Notes: a model not told the origin generated them from the sequence alone. DNA of 21,582 nt from Proteiniphilum sp. UBA5283 (GCA_002408485.1 DHSP01000003.1:82696-104277); one strand, 5' to 3'. Shown: positions 1 through 8,874, numbered from the stretch's first letter. Numbers and translations: made by a program.

Positions 1-347
1 ATTATCCGATGTCATTGCAGGTTGCCGAAGCCAATGACAATCCCGATGTCTTTGCAGTGAAGTACGGTCCGATTGTATTGGCTGGTGCGATGGGTACCGA
101 GGGCATGCATGCTCCAGCACCATTTTCCGACCCGCATCGGCATAACGATTACTATACCTATGATTACCATGTTCCTGCCAATCTGACGACGGTATTGAAG
201 CTCGACAAGAAGGACTTGAACCGGTATATCAAGCCTTCGGACAATGACAAATTAGTGTTTCATGTATTGAATGAAAATATTCGTCTCGAACCGCTTTATA
301 AGATACATCACCAGCGGTACGTCGTATATTGGAACTTATTAAAATAG
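1..347 (+). CDS. C-terminal fragment of GH127/GH146-type beta-L-arabinofuranosidase (DUF1680)
   Basis: The reading frame is open from the left edge, so this is the last ~115 residues of a longer protein whose catalytic part lies upstream of the window. What is visible is the C-terminal beta-sandwich: a YGPIVLAG stretch followed by a closing segment ending in PLYKIHHQRYVVYW, both typical of DUF1680 proteins (GH127 and GH146). Characterised members release beta-L-arabinofuranose from plant glycans. The (alpha/alpha)6 domain with the zinc-binding cysteines and glutamate cannot be checked here. The stop is 6 nt before the next start, so it is almost certainly in one operon with the lyase, GH43 and GH88 genes that follow. 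GH127 and GH146 cannot be separated from this fragment. Confidence 0.8.
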   Translation, partial: YPMSLQVAEANDNPDVFAVKYGPIVLAGAMGTEGMHAPAPFSDPHRHNDYYTYDYHVPANLTTVLKLDKKDLNRYIKPSDNDKLVFHVLNENIRLEPLYKIHHQRYVVYWNLLK

Positions 348-353
348 AGCAGC

Positions 354-3104
354 ATGAAAACGATAGGGACAATCATAATTGCCATCTTGTGTTGTACTTC
401 TGTCACAACACAGAGTACAATCCCGTTGCCCGAAAATCTTCCGCAGGGTCATCCACGACTGATGACGACCAACGGGCAGAGAGAAACGGTTAAGCAACTG
501 ATGAAAAACGAAGAGTGGGCGGAAAACGTGATGGCGGGAATTCTGAAACGTATCGACCCATATGTGGAAAAAACAGAACAGCAACCCGACTGGATGTATT
601 CCCGACTGATGATGTACTGGAAGAGCAAAGCTACCCAGGTATATATCAATGGGGGCATTTATTCCCATGCCGACGGGGAGGCGCCCGTGCCTACCGTCCG
701 TTTCGGTAGTACACGTGGCGTGAGTTCACCTATTAAGCGGCCTAAATTAGAGGATATTGTTCCTTATATGGATGATACCAAAGGTGTCTATTTCCATAAT
801 ACGGCAAAAGAAGGCAACCCTCTGGAATGGTCGGAGCAATCGAATGTGTCGGGCAGTTCCATCGAAAGTGTGAATGAAGAGATCATGCGCCTGGCAAAAG
901 ATGCATCCTTTGTTTATTGGATCAACGGAGAGGAGAAATATGCCCGTTTTGCGTTCGATATATTCAACACCTACATGATGGGTATGTATTATCGGAACGA
1001 ACCCGTTGATTTGGGTAACGGTCATGCCCAAACGCTTGTCGGCTTGTCCACTTTCGAAGTCATTCAGGAGCGTATCCTCAACGAGCTGGCGTATACCTAC
1101 GATTTTCTCTATGCGTATATTGAAAAGAATCATCCGGATCTCATCCAGCATTATGCCGTTACCTTCAAGAAATGGATCGATATTTCCATTCAGAATGGAG
1201 TGCCACACAATAACTGGAACCTGCACAAGTCCAAATTCATATTGAATGTGGGCATGGTGCTTGAAGACAATCACCATTATGCCGACGGTAAAGGGCGTGA
1301 ATATTACATCGATTATATTCTGAACCGTACATCTGCCCGCCACTGGTCTCTTCCCGATTTCCTGAAATACGGATATGATGACAATACCGGAATCTGGAAC
1401 GAATGCCCCGGCTATGCACAGGGTGTGACACGCGATCTGGTGAATTTTATACGAGATTATGACAATACCTTCAACCAGAACCTGTTGACTTATACGCCTG
1501 TCATGAAAAAGGCAGTAGAAGTATTGCCACAATATCTGTTCCCGAACAACATGATATCAGCGTTCGGTGATACCTACTACGGAGGGATCAATACGGAAGC
1601 TTTTGCAGGGTTGATCAATTTGGCCCGGAAATATGGCAACCGGGAGGATGAGATACTTTTTACGAAGATGTGGCGACTATTTGATCAGCATGTGGAACAA
1701 CTAGGCGGACAATCACAAAACCTCCCGGCACAAGTCGCTTCTTTCTTTACGGCAAAACCGGTTTCACCCGACAAGAACATTGCAAAGGGCATACTGACCG
1801 ATTATATCACGCCAACATTTTATGCGCCCAACGTGAGCTGGTTCGTGCAACGTAATAAATACGATGACAAACAGAAGGGGTTGATGATTTCGCAATATGC
1901 CTCCTACGGCAACCATGCGCATTCAAATGGCATTGCCATGGAGCTGTATGGCAAAGGATACGTGTTGGGAGCTGAATCGGGCATCGGTTCATCCTACTTT
2001 GAAAAGCCCTATCTGGAATATTACTCGCAATTTCCCGCGCACAACACGGTGATGGTGGACGGCATATCAAAATATCCGGAGATGCTGAGTAATCATCCGT
2101 TCGACCTCCTTGCCAGTTATCCTCAATCCGGTCGAAAAGAAGGCTATTATCCTGAACTAACCTACTCGGAGGTTTATTTTATTGAACCCGAAAGCCGCAG
2201 CGATCAGAATCGGCTCCTGAGTATTGTCAGCACCGGCGATAATACCGGATATTATGTGGACATATTTCGTTCAAAAAAACAACGGGGCGACGATAAATTT
2301 CACGATTACTTTTATCATAATCTCGGTCAGGAACTTTTTATCCGTGATATAAAAGGAAATGCATTGGACCTGCAGCCGAGCAATGAGATGGGTTTTGCCG
2401 GAGGGCATCTGTTTGCACTGGATTATATGTGGGATAAGCAGTCGGCAAGAACAGCCGATGATTATCGGGCGATATGGAAAATGAGTTTTCCGGATGGGAA
2501 TAATGTATATATGAACCTGTGGATGAAAGGATATGAGGGGCGTGAGGTATTCTCCATCAAGGCTCCGCCCTGTAAGGCATTTCGTGGCAATCATGGATTT
2601 CCGTATGAGGTTGATAAGGAACCGTACCTCACCATTGCGGCCCGCCAGCATGGCGAAGCATGGGATCATCCCTTTGTTTCCATATTCGAACCCACGACGG
2701 AAAACGAGGGAGCTTCAATTGATGTAATTACCTCATTTGACCCTGACAATAAGCAAAGCATCTCGCCCGATTTTGTCGGTCTGGCAGTAAAAAGTAAATC
2801 TGGACGCACCGATTATATTTTCTCATCGGTAAAAGAGGAAAAAGTATCCTATAACGGCTTGTCGGCAAATGCAACCTATGCAGTGGTCAGTGAGAAAGGG
2901 AGTGATTTCACCCTCTTCATGGGTAACGGAGTCTCTGTTGAGGGAAAAGGATTTTGCATCACTTCGGCAGAGAAAACGAATGCGGTGTTGGAATATAAAA
3001 ACGGAGAGTACTATTTTACCTGCGATAAACCTGTCTCAATTATACGGGCAAACGGAACAAAAAGGAAAATGAATGTAACTACTTATCAGAAGATAAAGCT
3101 ATGA
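354..3104 (+). CDS. Exported heparinase II/III-superfamily polysaccharide lyase
   Basis: A 916-residue protein with an N-terminal signal sequence (hydrophobic residues 5-13, probable cleavage near residue 20). Residues ~30-450 look like the alpha-helical toroid of heparinase II/III-type lyases, and residues ~490-900 like the beta-sandwich part. Candidate active-site positions are NNWNLH (N287, H291), the tyrosine in CPGYAQG (Y354) and the histidines in GNHAHSNG (H521, H523). An AHNTVMVDG stretch (562-570) is also characteristic. Such enzymes cleave uronic-acid glycosidic bonds by beta-elimination, leaving a 4,5-unsaturated uronyl end. The GH88 gene two places downstream would remove that sugar, which supports a lyase role. 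The protein is longer than many single-domain members of the superfamily. I cannot assign a PL family or substrate. Its last 4 nt overlap the GH43 start (ATGA), suggesting translational coupling. Confidence 0.78.
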   Translation: MKTIGTIIIAILCCTSVTTQSTIPLPENLPQGHPRLMTTNGQRETVKQLMKNEEWAENVMAGILKRIDPYVEKTEQQPDWMYSRLMMYWKSKATQVYINGGIYSHADGEAPVPTVRFGSTRGVSSPIKRPKLEDIVPYMDDTKGVYFHNTAKEGNPLEWSEQSNVSGSSIESVNEEIMRLAKDASFVYWINGEEKYARFAFDIFNTYMMGMYYRNEPVDLGNGHAQTLVGLSTFEVIQERILNELAYTYDFLYAYIEKNHPDLIQHYAVTFKKWIDISIQNGVPHNNWNLHKSKFILNVGMVLEDNHHYADGKGREYYIDYILNRTSARHWSLPDFLKYGYDDNTGIWNECPGYAQGVTRDLVNFIRDYDNTFNQNLLTYTPVMKKAVEVLPQYLFPNNMISAFGDTYYGGINTEAFAGLINLARKYGNREDEILFTKMWRLFDQHVEQLGGQSQNLPAQVASFFTAKPVSPDKNIAKGILTDYITPTFYAPNVSWFVQRNKYDDKQKGLMISQYASYGNHAHSNGIAMELYGKGYVLGAESGIGSSYFEKPYLEYYSQFPAHNTVMVDGISKYPEMLSNHPFDLLASYPQSGRKEGYYPELTYSEVYFIEPESRSDQNRLLSIVSTGDNTGYYVDIFRSKKQRGDDKFHDYFYHNLGQELFIRDIKGNALDLQPSNEMGFAGGHLFALDYMWDKQSARTADDYRAIWKMSFPDGNNVYMNLWMKGYEGREVFSIKAPPCKAFRGNHGFPYEVDKEPYLTIAARQHGEAWDHPFVSIFEPTTENEGASIDVITSFDPDNKQSISPDFVGLAVKSKSGRTDYIFSSVKEEKVSYNGLSANATYAVVSEKGSDFTLFMGNGVSVEGKGFCITSAEKTNAVLEYKNGEYYFTCDKPVSIIRANGTKRKMNVTTYQKIKL

Positions 3105-4762
3105 GAAATGGTATTATCATGATATGCCTGTTGGTTGGTATGCAGGCAAATGCACAGTACCAGTCGAAAGTATGGATATCTGATCAGGGCGACGGGACTT
3201 ACCAGAACCCGGTCCTTTATGCCGATTACTCCGATCCGGATGTGATCCGTATGGGCGATGATTTTTTTATGACCGCATCGAGTTTCAATTGTGTGCCCGG
3301 TCTGCCGATATTGCATTCCAGGGATCTGATCAACTGGCAGATTGTCAATTACGCATTAAAGGATCTGAAGCTGGATGGTGTTCCCGAAGGTTTTTTCAAC
3401 AAACCGCAACACGGTAGGGGCGTTTGGGCTCCTTGTATCCGGTATCACGAAGGAGAATACATGATTTATTGGGGCGATCCCGATTTCGGTATCTATGTGG
3501 TAAAGACAAAAGATATACTCGGTACCTGGGATAAGCCGATCCTTCTCCTTCCGGGCAAAGGACGTATCGACCCGAGCCCGCTTTTTGACGATGACGGGAA
3601 AGTGTATCTGGCACATGCCTGGGCGGGAAGCCGTGCGGGTTTGAACAGCATCATAACCGTTTGTGAAATGAATGCCGACGGTACAAAGGTAATCGGTGAA
3701 GAGACATTGCTCTTCGATGGTAACGACGGTATAAACCATACCGTAGAAGGAGGAAAATTCTACAAGAAAGATGGCTATTATTACCTGCTTGCACCTGCTG
3801 GCGGGGTGGAGATGGGATGGCAACTGGCCTTACGGTCAAAAAACATTTATGGACCCTATGAAGTAAAAACCGTACTGGCACAAGGAAGAACCATTATTAA
3901 CGGCCCTCATCAGGGAGGACTGGTAGAAACGCAGACTGGCGAATGGTGGTTTCTGCATTTTCAGGATCAGGGTGCTTACGGACGTGTTGCTCATTTGCAG
4001 CCGGTTACGTGGAAAGAGGGTTGGCCTGTAATGGGAATCAATGATGAAAATCATGTCGGAGAACCGGTACGGACATACAAAAAACCGGACGTGGGATCTG
4101 CTTATCCGGTGGAAACACCTGTAGAGAGTGATGAATTCAACTCGCCCAAGCTAGGTTTGCAATGGACCTGGCATGCCAATCCGCAACAAGCCTGGGCATT
4201 TCCCTCATCAAATGGCTATTTGCGTATGTATGGACAATACTATCCCGAGAATTTTGTCAATTTTTGGGATATTCCCAATCTGTTGCTTCAAAAACTTCCC
4301 GCTCCCGTGTTTACAGCTACCACGAAACTGTCGGCCGTACTGTTGAACGAAGGTGATAAGGCAGGATTGATCATGATGGGATGGGATTATGCACACATTG
4401 CTCTGGTAAAAACAAAAGAAAGCTACGCCGTGGCCTATACTATCTGTAAAGAAGCAGAGCAGGGTACATCCGAAAAAACAGTTTCGACAAACGACCTGAA
4501 AAAGATAAAAGTCAACGAGATATACAATTATAAGACTCTTATACCCAGTGTGGAAATCTGGCTACGGATACAAGTTGCCGATGGAGGTATCTGCACATTT
4601 GCCTATAGTGTTGATGGAAAGAGTTTCCAATCGTTTCCCGAAACATTCAAAGCACGTCAGGGTAAATGGATCGGTGCAAAAACCGGTTTGTTCATCCTGA
4701 ATAAGGAGCGGGGAACAAGTCGTTCCTGGGTTGACGCAGACTGGTTCAACGTAGAAAAATAG
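3101..4762 (+). CDS. Exported GH43 family (subfamily 12-like) beta-xylosidase/alpha-L-arabinofuranosidase
   Basis: A 553-residue protein with a signal peptide cleaved after ANA (residue ~18). Residues ~30-330 form a five-bladed propeller of glycoside hydrolase family 43. The three acidic residues of the family are visible: D45 in YSDPDV (general base), D157 in RIDPSP (pKa-setting Asp) and E216 in HTVEGG (general acid). The SFNCVPGLPILHSRDLINW stretch (61-79) resembles GH43 subfamily 12 and relatives. Residues ~345-553 look like the C-terminal concanavalin-A-like sandwich common in these subfamilies. Known activities are removal of alpha-L-arabinofuranosyl or beta-xylosyl residues; sequence alone does not choose between them. 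Coupled to the upstream lyase by a 4-nt overlap. Confidence 0.88.
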   Translation: MRNGIIMICLLVGMQANAQYQSKVWISDQGDGTYQNPVLYADYSDPDVIRMGDDFFMTASSFNCVPGLPILHSRDLINWQIVNYALKDLKLDGVPEGFFNKPQHGRGVWAPCIRYHEGEYMIYWGDPDFGIYVVKTKDILGTWDKPILLLPGKGRIDPSPLFDDDGKVYLAHAWAGSRAGLNSIITVCEMNADGTKVIGEETLLFDGNDGINHTVEGGKFYKKDGYYYLLAPAGGVEMGWQLALRSKNIYGPYEVKTVLAQGRTIINGPHQGGLVETQTGEWWFLHFQDQGAYGRVAHLQPVTWKEGWPVMGINDENHVGEPVRTYKKPDVGSAYPVETPVESDEFNSPKLGLQWTWHANPQQAWAFPSSNGYLRMYGQYYPENFVNFWDIPNLLLQKLPAPVFTATTKLSAVLLNEGDKAGLIMMGWDYAHIALVKTKESYAVAYTICKEAEQGTSEKTVSTNDLKKIKVNEIYNYKTLIPSVEIWLRIQVADGGICTFAYSVDGKSFQSFPETFKARQGKWIGAKTGLFILNKERGTSRSWVDADWFNVEK

Positions 4763-4803
4763 AGAATGAAAATAAATAGATAATAATTTTTTTAGCGACA
4801 AGA

Positions 4804-6006
4804 ATGAAAATCAAGAATGTGATGTCGGGATTGGTGATGGCCATTTCCTTTTGTGCGTGTACACCGAAAGTAGCCAATCATACTTTCGATGTGGATAGCG
4901 AATTGAATTACTGTAAAAGGCAAATTAACAAATCATTAAGTCGAATTGGCGACAGCACCATGATGCCACGGAACATCCTGTCCGGACAATCCGACTGGAA
5001 TCTTGTTCCCGTCAGGATAGAAGAGTGGACAGCCGGCTTCTGGCCCGGTATATTGTGGTACGACTACGAAAATACGAAAAGTGAAGAAGTGCTGGACGCG
5101 GCCAGGCATTACACCGATATATTGGAACCATTGACCACCCTTCCCGCGTACGACCACGATCTGGGCTTTCAATTGTTTTGCAGCTATGGAAATGGATACC
5201 GGCTGACGGGAGACGAAAAATACAAGCAGATTATCCTGAACGCTGCCGACACATTGGCTACATTATTCAATCCCAGAGCAGGTACGATCCTTTCGTGGCC
5301 CCGTGAAGTGGAGCCGAATAACTGGCCGCACAACACCATCATGGATAATATGTTAAACCTTGAAATGTTATATTGGGCTGCTGCAAACGGTGGGAACAAA
5401 GAACTTTATGATATTGCCACAAAGCATGCCGAAACAACCATGAAATACCAGTTCAGGGAGGATGGCAGCAATTACCATGTTGTGGTCTACGATACCATCG
5501 ACGGGCATTTCATCAAAGGGATCACGCATCAGGGTTATGCCGATGAAACAATGTGGGCACGTGGCCAGGCTTGGGCGATTTATGGTTATACGATGGTATA
5601 TCGGGAGACCAGGGACAAAAAATTCCTTCGATTTGCTGAAAAAGTAACGGATGTTTATCTTAAACGGTTACCCGAAGATTATGTTCCTTACTGGGATTTC
5701 GATGCTCCCAACATACCCGACGAACCCAAAGATGCATCAGCAGCAGCCATTACGGCATCTGCACTCATCGAACTAGCGCAATTGGAAGATACACCCGCAA
5801 AAGCAAAAGAATATCGGGATGCAGCGCTAAAAATGCTGATGTCCCTTTCGTCGCCTGAGTATCGAAGCGGAGAAACAAACTCGGCCTTTCTACTTCGTTC
5901 CGTGGGCCATAAACCCAATGGTTCGGAAGTAAACGCATCGATCAATTATGCCGATTATTATTATATTGAAGCACTGACCCGATTGAAGAAATGGATGAAA
6001 GATTGA
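4804..6006 (+). CDS. GH88 unsaturated glucuronyl hydrolase, probable lipoprotein
   Basis: A 400-residue (alpha/alpha)6 enzyme of family GH88, which hydrates the 4,5-double bond of the unsaturated uronic acid left by polysaccharide lyases and so releases it. Two aspartates match the catalytic pair of characterised Bacillus unsaturated glucuronyl hydrolase: D119 in YDHDLGF and D181 in TIMDNMLNL, 62 residues apart against 61 there. HQGYADETMWARGQAW (from residue ~238) is a family hallmark. The N-terminus is hydrophobic and ends in CAC at residues 17-19, so a lipid-anchored periplasmic enzyme is plausible, although the lipobox is not canonical. It lies 41 nt after the GH43 stop and closes the operon. 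GH105 is the main alternative, but the motif spacing favours GH88. Confidence 0.88.
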   Translation: MKIKNVMSGLVMAISFCACTPKVANHTFDVDSELNYCKRQINKSLSRIGDSTMMPRNILSGQSDWNLVPVRIEEWTAGFWPGILWYDYENTKSEEVLDAARHYTDILEPLTTLPAYDHDLGFQLFCSYGNGYRLTGDEKYKQIILNAADTLATLFNPRAGTILSWPREVEPNNWPHNTIMDNMLNLEMLYWAAANGGNKELYDIATKHAETTMKYQFREDGSNYHVVVYDTIDGHFIKGITHQGYADETMWARGQAWAIYGYTMVYRETRDKKFLRFAEKVTDVYLKRLPEDYVPYWDFDAPNIPDEPKDASAAAITASALIELAQLEDTPAKAKEYRDAALKMLMSLSSPEYRSGETNSAFLLRSVGHKPNGSEVNASINYADYYYIEALTRLKKWMKD

Positions 6007-6092
6007 CCTGTCTCGTCCTGAAATAGGTTCACACTCACAACGTAAAATTAAAACAGGAGGAGTCAGAGGAAATGAAGTAGCAGGATGATGAA

Positions 6093-7259
6093 TTATTCCT
6101 GATACAGCAGGTAGGGTTTGCGTTGCTGCTTGAACTTTACCACGTCGCAAAACCATTTTGCTTTGATCTCCTCTGCCGTTTTCCCGGCGATGATCTCTTT
6201 ACGAATGTAATCCACACCGACCAGCTTCTCAAAAAACGAGGTGAAAAATTTGTCGCCCATGTTCAGGTTATGGTATGCATCGATCACATAGGAAAGGTCG
6301 AAGCCGTTTTGAACAATCTGTTCGTCGGGCATAGCTCGCAGATCAACGCCGTAGCATTTTTGGTTGAGTAGTGGTGGGTTTTTCGCTCCCGGCACACTCC
6401 GTGGGGTAAAGGAGAAGTCCGACCCGCGGTAGCCGGGGTGTCCATATACCTCGAAGGGGTAGGAGGTGCCTCTGCCCAGGCTCATCACTGTCCCCTCAAA
6501 GAGGCAGGTAGAGGGGTAAAGGTAGATGGCGTGGGTATTGGGCAGGTTGGGCGATGGAGCGATGGGCAGTTTGTAGCGCGTCTGGTGGGTGTAATTTCTG
6601 CAGGGTATGACCGTTACATCGCACACCTTGCCCCCCGGCAGCCATCCTTCGCCGTTGATCATCAACGCCAGCTCGCCCAGTGTCATGCCGTGCACCACGG
6701 GGATGGGCAGCCAACCCACACCCGACTTATGCTTCATGTCGAGGATAGGTCCATCCACATACATGCCGTTGGGGTTGGGGCGGTCGAGCACGATCATTTT
6801 TTTGCCGTGCTCCGCACAGGCATCCATTAGCCGTGCCATGCTGGCGTAGTAGGTATAGAAACGGAGTCCCACATCCTGCAGATCGAAGAGCAGGATGTCG
6901 AACGCGTTCATTTTGTCGGCTGCAGGTTTTCCGCTACCGCTGCCGTAGAGCGACCAGATGGGGATGCCGGTCTTCTCATCCACCGAGCTGGATACATGCT
7001 CACCTGCGTCGGCGGTGCCGCGGAACCCATGTTCGGGAGAGAAAATTCCCACTAAATTAATGTCATTCCCAATCAGCATATCCACCAAATGCACATCGCC
7101 TGCCATGCCGGTCTGGTTGGTCATCACCGCCACCCGTTTTCCTTTCAGCAGGGGGAAATAAATATCGGTAAGCTCTGCTCCCGTCTTTACCGGTACACAA
7201 TTTTCTGCAAAGACAAAAGCTGCCAAGAAGATGAAAGGCAAGACTAGAATTTTTTTCAT
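6093..7259 (-). CDS. namZ: Exo-beta-N-acetylmuramidase of the DUF1343/NamZ family (GH171)
   Basis: A 388-residue protein with a signal peptide (cleavage after VFA, residue ~18), so periplasmic or secreted. It carries the DUF1343 signatures: MTNQTG (46-51), FSPEHGFRG (73-81), DLQDVGLRFYTY (126-137), LDRPNPNG (158-165) and a P-S-P-N-L-P stretch near 236-240. Family members such as Bacillus subtilis NamZ remove terminal N-acetylmuramic acid from peptidoglycan fragments; the glutamate in SPEHGF (E76) is the likely catalytic acid. A homologue is known in Tannerella, a MurNAc-dependent relative. The gene starts 7 nt after the MerR gene, so the two are likely co-transcribed. It converges on the GH88 gene across 86 bp in which I see no convincing terminator. 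The role in cell-wall turnover is inferred from the family. Confidence 0.88.
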   Translation of the reverse strand: MKKILVLPFIFLAAFVFAENCVPVKTGAELTDIYFPLLKGKRVAVMTNQTGMAGDVHLVDMLIGNDINLVGIFSPEHGFRGTADAGEHVSSSVDEKTGIPIWSLYGSGSGKPAADKMNAFDILLFDLQDVGLRFYTYYASMARLMDACAEHGKKMIVLDRPNPNGMYVDGPILDMKHKSGVGWLPIPVVHGMTLGELALMINGEGWLPGGKVCDVTVIPCRNYTHQTRYKLPIAPSPNLPNTHAIYLYPSTCLFEGTVMSLGRGTSYPFEVYGHPGYRGSDFSFTPRSVPGAKNPPLLNQKCYGVDLRAMPDEQIVQNGFDLSYVIDAYHNLNMGDKFFTSFFEKLVGVDYIRKEIIAGKTAEEIKAKWFCDVVKFKQQRKPYLLYQE

Positions 7260-7266
7260 TACGTTT

Positions 7267-7662
7267 TTATTCTTCCGTGGTTTTTTTTGTGTATTTCTGA
7301 TGTGCGTGTAGTTGATCGAACTCCTCTTCGAGCAGGAGCAGTTCTTTTTTTATTTCTGTAAGCCTCGCTACTGCCTCAGCACGTTTTATCTCCTCATCCT
7401 TTTTTGATTTCAAAGTCTGTCGTGCACCCTCCAGGGTCATCCCCTTCTCTTTTACGAGATGATATACAATCTCTATTTCCCGAACATCCTCCCGCGTATA
7501 CTGGCGGGTGCCGCCGGCTGTTTTACGTGGACGGATATTCTCGAACTCTTTTTCCCAGAAACGTAACAGGGAGACATTTACCGCGAAATGGGCGGCTACT
7601 TCCTGGATGGAGTAGAAGAGTCGCTTCTCTTCAAATTGGATTGGTTTTTTTCGTTTGCCCAT
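7267..7662 (-). CDS. MerR-family transcriptional regulator without ligand domain
   Basis: A 131-residue DNA-binding protein. The winged helix-turn-helix of the MerR family spans residues ~16-75: the helix-turn-helix reads through YSIQEVAAHFAVNVSLLRFWEKEF, and the wing is RPRKTAGGTRQYT (44-56). Residues ~88-120 are charged and helical and look like the dimerisation coiled coil. There is no cysteine metal site and no C-terminal effector-binding domain, so a sensed ligand cannot be named. Short MerR proteins of this type are common in Bacteroidota. It has its own promoter with a leader of roughly 100 nt and is followed after 7 nt by namZ. Confidence 0.85.
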   Translation of the reverse strand: MGKRKKPIQFEEKRLFYSIQEVAAHFAVNVSLLRFWEKEFENIRPRKTAGGTRQYTREDVREIEIVYHLVKEKGMTLEGARQTLKSKKDEEIKRAEAVARLTEIKKELLLLEEEFDQLHAHQKYTKKTTEE

Positions 7663-7670
7663 AATTTTCG

Positions 7671-7698
7671 TTGTCAGTTTTCAGTAGTCAGCAATCAG
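7671..7698 (-). repeat. Four heptad CTGANNN repeats in the merR leader
   Basis: Read on the - strand, four consecutive 7-nt units share CTGA (CTGATTG, CTGACTA, CTGAAAA, CTGACAA). They end 8 nt before the merR ATG, over the region where the ribosome would bind. A small hairpin, GTTCC-TTC-GGAAC (7705-7717), lies directly upstream in the same leader. Function is unknown; a slippage-prone repeat or RNA-level control element is possible. Confidence 0.6.
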
Positions 7699-7771
7699 TT
7701 TCCCGTTCCTTCGGAACAATCGTTACACCTGTAGAGGTATGGAGTTCTGTTTTCAGTGTTGGGTGAACATT

Positions 7772-7803
7772 CAAAAATACTTTTTTTCAAAAGAATCGAC
7801 AAA
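7772..7803 (-). promoter_or_regulatory. Promoter for merR-namZ
   Basis: On the - strand, TTTG (7803-7800), a 20-nt spacer and TATTTTTG (7779-7772) match the Bacteroidota primary sigma consensus TTTG/TAnnTTTG. Transcription would begin near 7765, giving a leader of about 100 nt before the merR ATG. Confidence 0.55.
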
Positions 7804-7824
7804 TATTTTTGTCCTTCGCCGCAC

Positions 7825-8736
7825 CTACAACATCAATTTTTTTTTAACGATATAAATCAGTGAGCTCGACTGTTCCACGTTGCGCAAAGAACAGAGATAA
7901 CCGGCAATTCCCACCATAAATGCTCTTCCATATCGTACTAGCGTGTTGCTCTCCCTGTACTTTTCACTCAACAGGGATATGTAGAAGGCATCCAGAGGCA
8001 TGGGCCGTATATCCATGATTTTCAGACGATGCTTATTGAGCATTTTTTCAATGGCGTTGGCGGAGAAATGCCAGAGATGCCGCGGTACATCGTAGGCAGC
8101 CCAGGAAGTCTGATAAAACCGTGCGTCGTAACCCTGATGGTTCGGCAGTGCCATCACGGCGATGCCATCGGGAGTGAGAATGTCACGAACCTTTTTTATG
8201 CTCTCATTCAGGTGTTCCAGATGTTCAAGCACATGCCAGAGTGTGACCACATTGAATGATCCGTCTGCAATATCAAAAAAACTTTTGTCGTCTTTGACAT
8301 CCAATCCGAAACGGGTGATAGCATGCATTCTGGCCCGCTCATTTTTCTCGATGCCGGTAACGGTAAAACCTTTTTCCTTGGCAGTCTGCAGGAAGTATCC
8401 GGTTCCGCATCCTACATCCAGCAACCTGCCGGGTTCACCCCCTGCGTAGCAAGAAACCAGCTTGGCCTTCTCGGCCAGCATATATCTTCTTGTGAGGTGA
8501 TAAAGCTTATTGGCTATTCCTTTGTCGCTATCCGAATGAGAGATGTAGTCCGGTGAGTCATAATATTTACCGATAAGATCCTCCGAAGGAAAATTATTGG
8601 TGAAGCGAAATCCGCAGCTTCTGCAATCACAGACCGGAAAAGATTCACCGCTTGAGAAGTGATCCACAACGTCAAAAACTTTTTTTAAATCCGGGCTGCC
8701 GCAAAGGGGACACTTTTCAATATTTATCGCCGACAT
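7825..8736 (-). CDS. Zinc-knuckle class I SAM-dependent methyltransferase
   Basis: A 303-residue cytoplasmic protein. The N-terminus carries a probable zinc knuckle (C9-x2-C12 with C38-x2-C41, plus C36), followed by a Rossmann methyltransferase domain. SAM-binding motif I is LLDVGCGTG (105-113), the acidic end of strand 2 is E130 in VTGIEKN, and LWHVLEHL (166-173) is the post-II motif of the Methyltransf_23/11 type. A late NHQGYDARFYQTSWAAYDVPRH stretch is typical of Bacteroidota proteins of this type, which often occur with surface-glycan genes. The substrate is unknown. It has its own promoter, so it is probably a single-gene unit. Confidence 0.82.
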   Translation of the reverse strand: MSAINIEKCPLCGSPDLKKVFDVVDHFSSGESFPVCDCRSCGFRFTNNFPSEDLIGKYYDSPDYISHSDSDKGIANKLYHLTRRYMLAEKAKLVSCYAGGEPGRLLDVGCGTGYFLQTAKEKGFTVTGIEKNERARMHAITRFGLDVKDDKSFFDIADGSFNVVTLWHVLEHLEHLNESIKKVRDILTPDGIAVMALPNHQGYDARFYQTSWAAYDVPRHLWHFSANAIEKMLNKHRLKIMDIRPMPLDAFYISLLSEKYRESNTLVRYGRAFMVGIAGYLCSLRNVEQSSSLIYIVKKKLML

Positions 8737-8755
8737 ATAATCTGATTAAACGTTC

Positions 8756-8786
8756 CAAAAGTACGACTATTCGGGGGAAAGACAAA
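8756..8786 (-). promoter_or_regulatory. Promoter for the methyltransferase gene
   Basis: On the - strand, TTTG (8786-8783), a 19-nt spacer and TACTTTTG (8763-8756). Predicted start of transcription is near 8749, leaving a very short leader before the ATG at 8736. Confidence 0.6.
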
Positions 8787-8874
8787 CTTTTTTCTTCTTA
8801 TTATCATGCTCAGCCGATCCGGAGAGTTTCGTTTGGATACACAAAGCAGAACTGTCGTGGTTTTTATTCATACA

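Noticed and set aside
747..1532. 261-codon frame antisense to the lyase gene
   Set aside because: It is a shadow of a well-supported coding gene, with no domain similarity or promoter.
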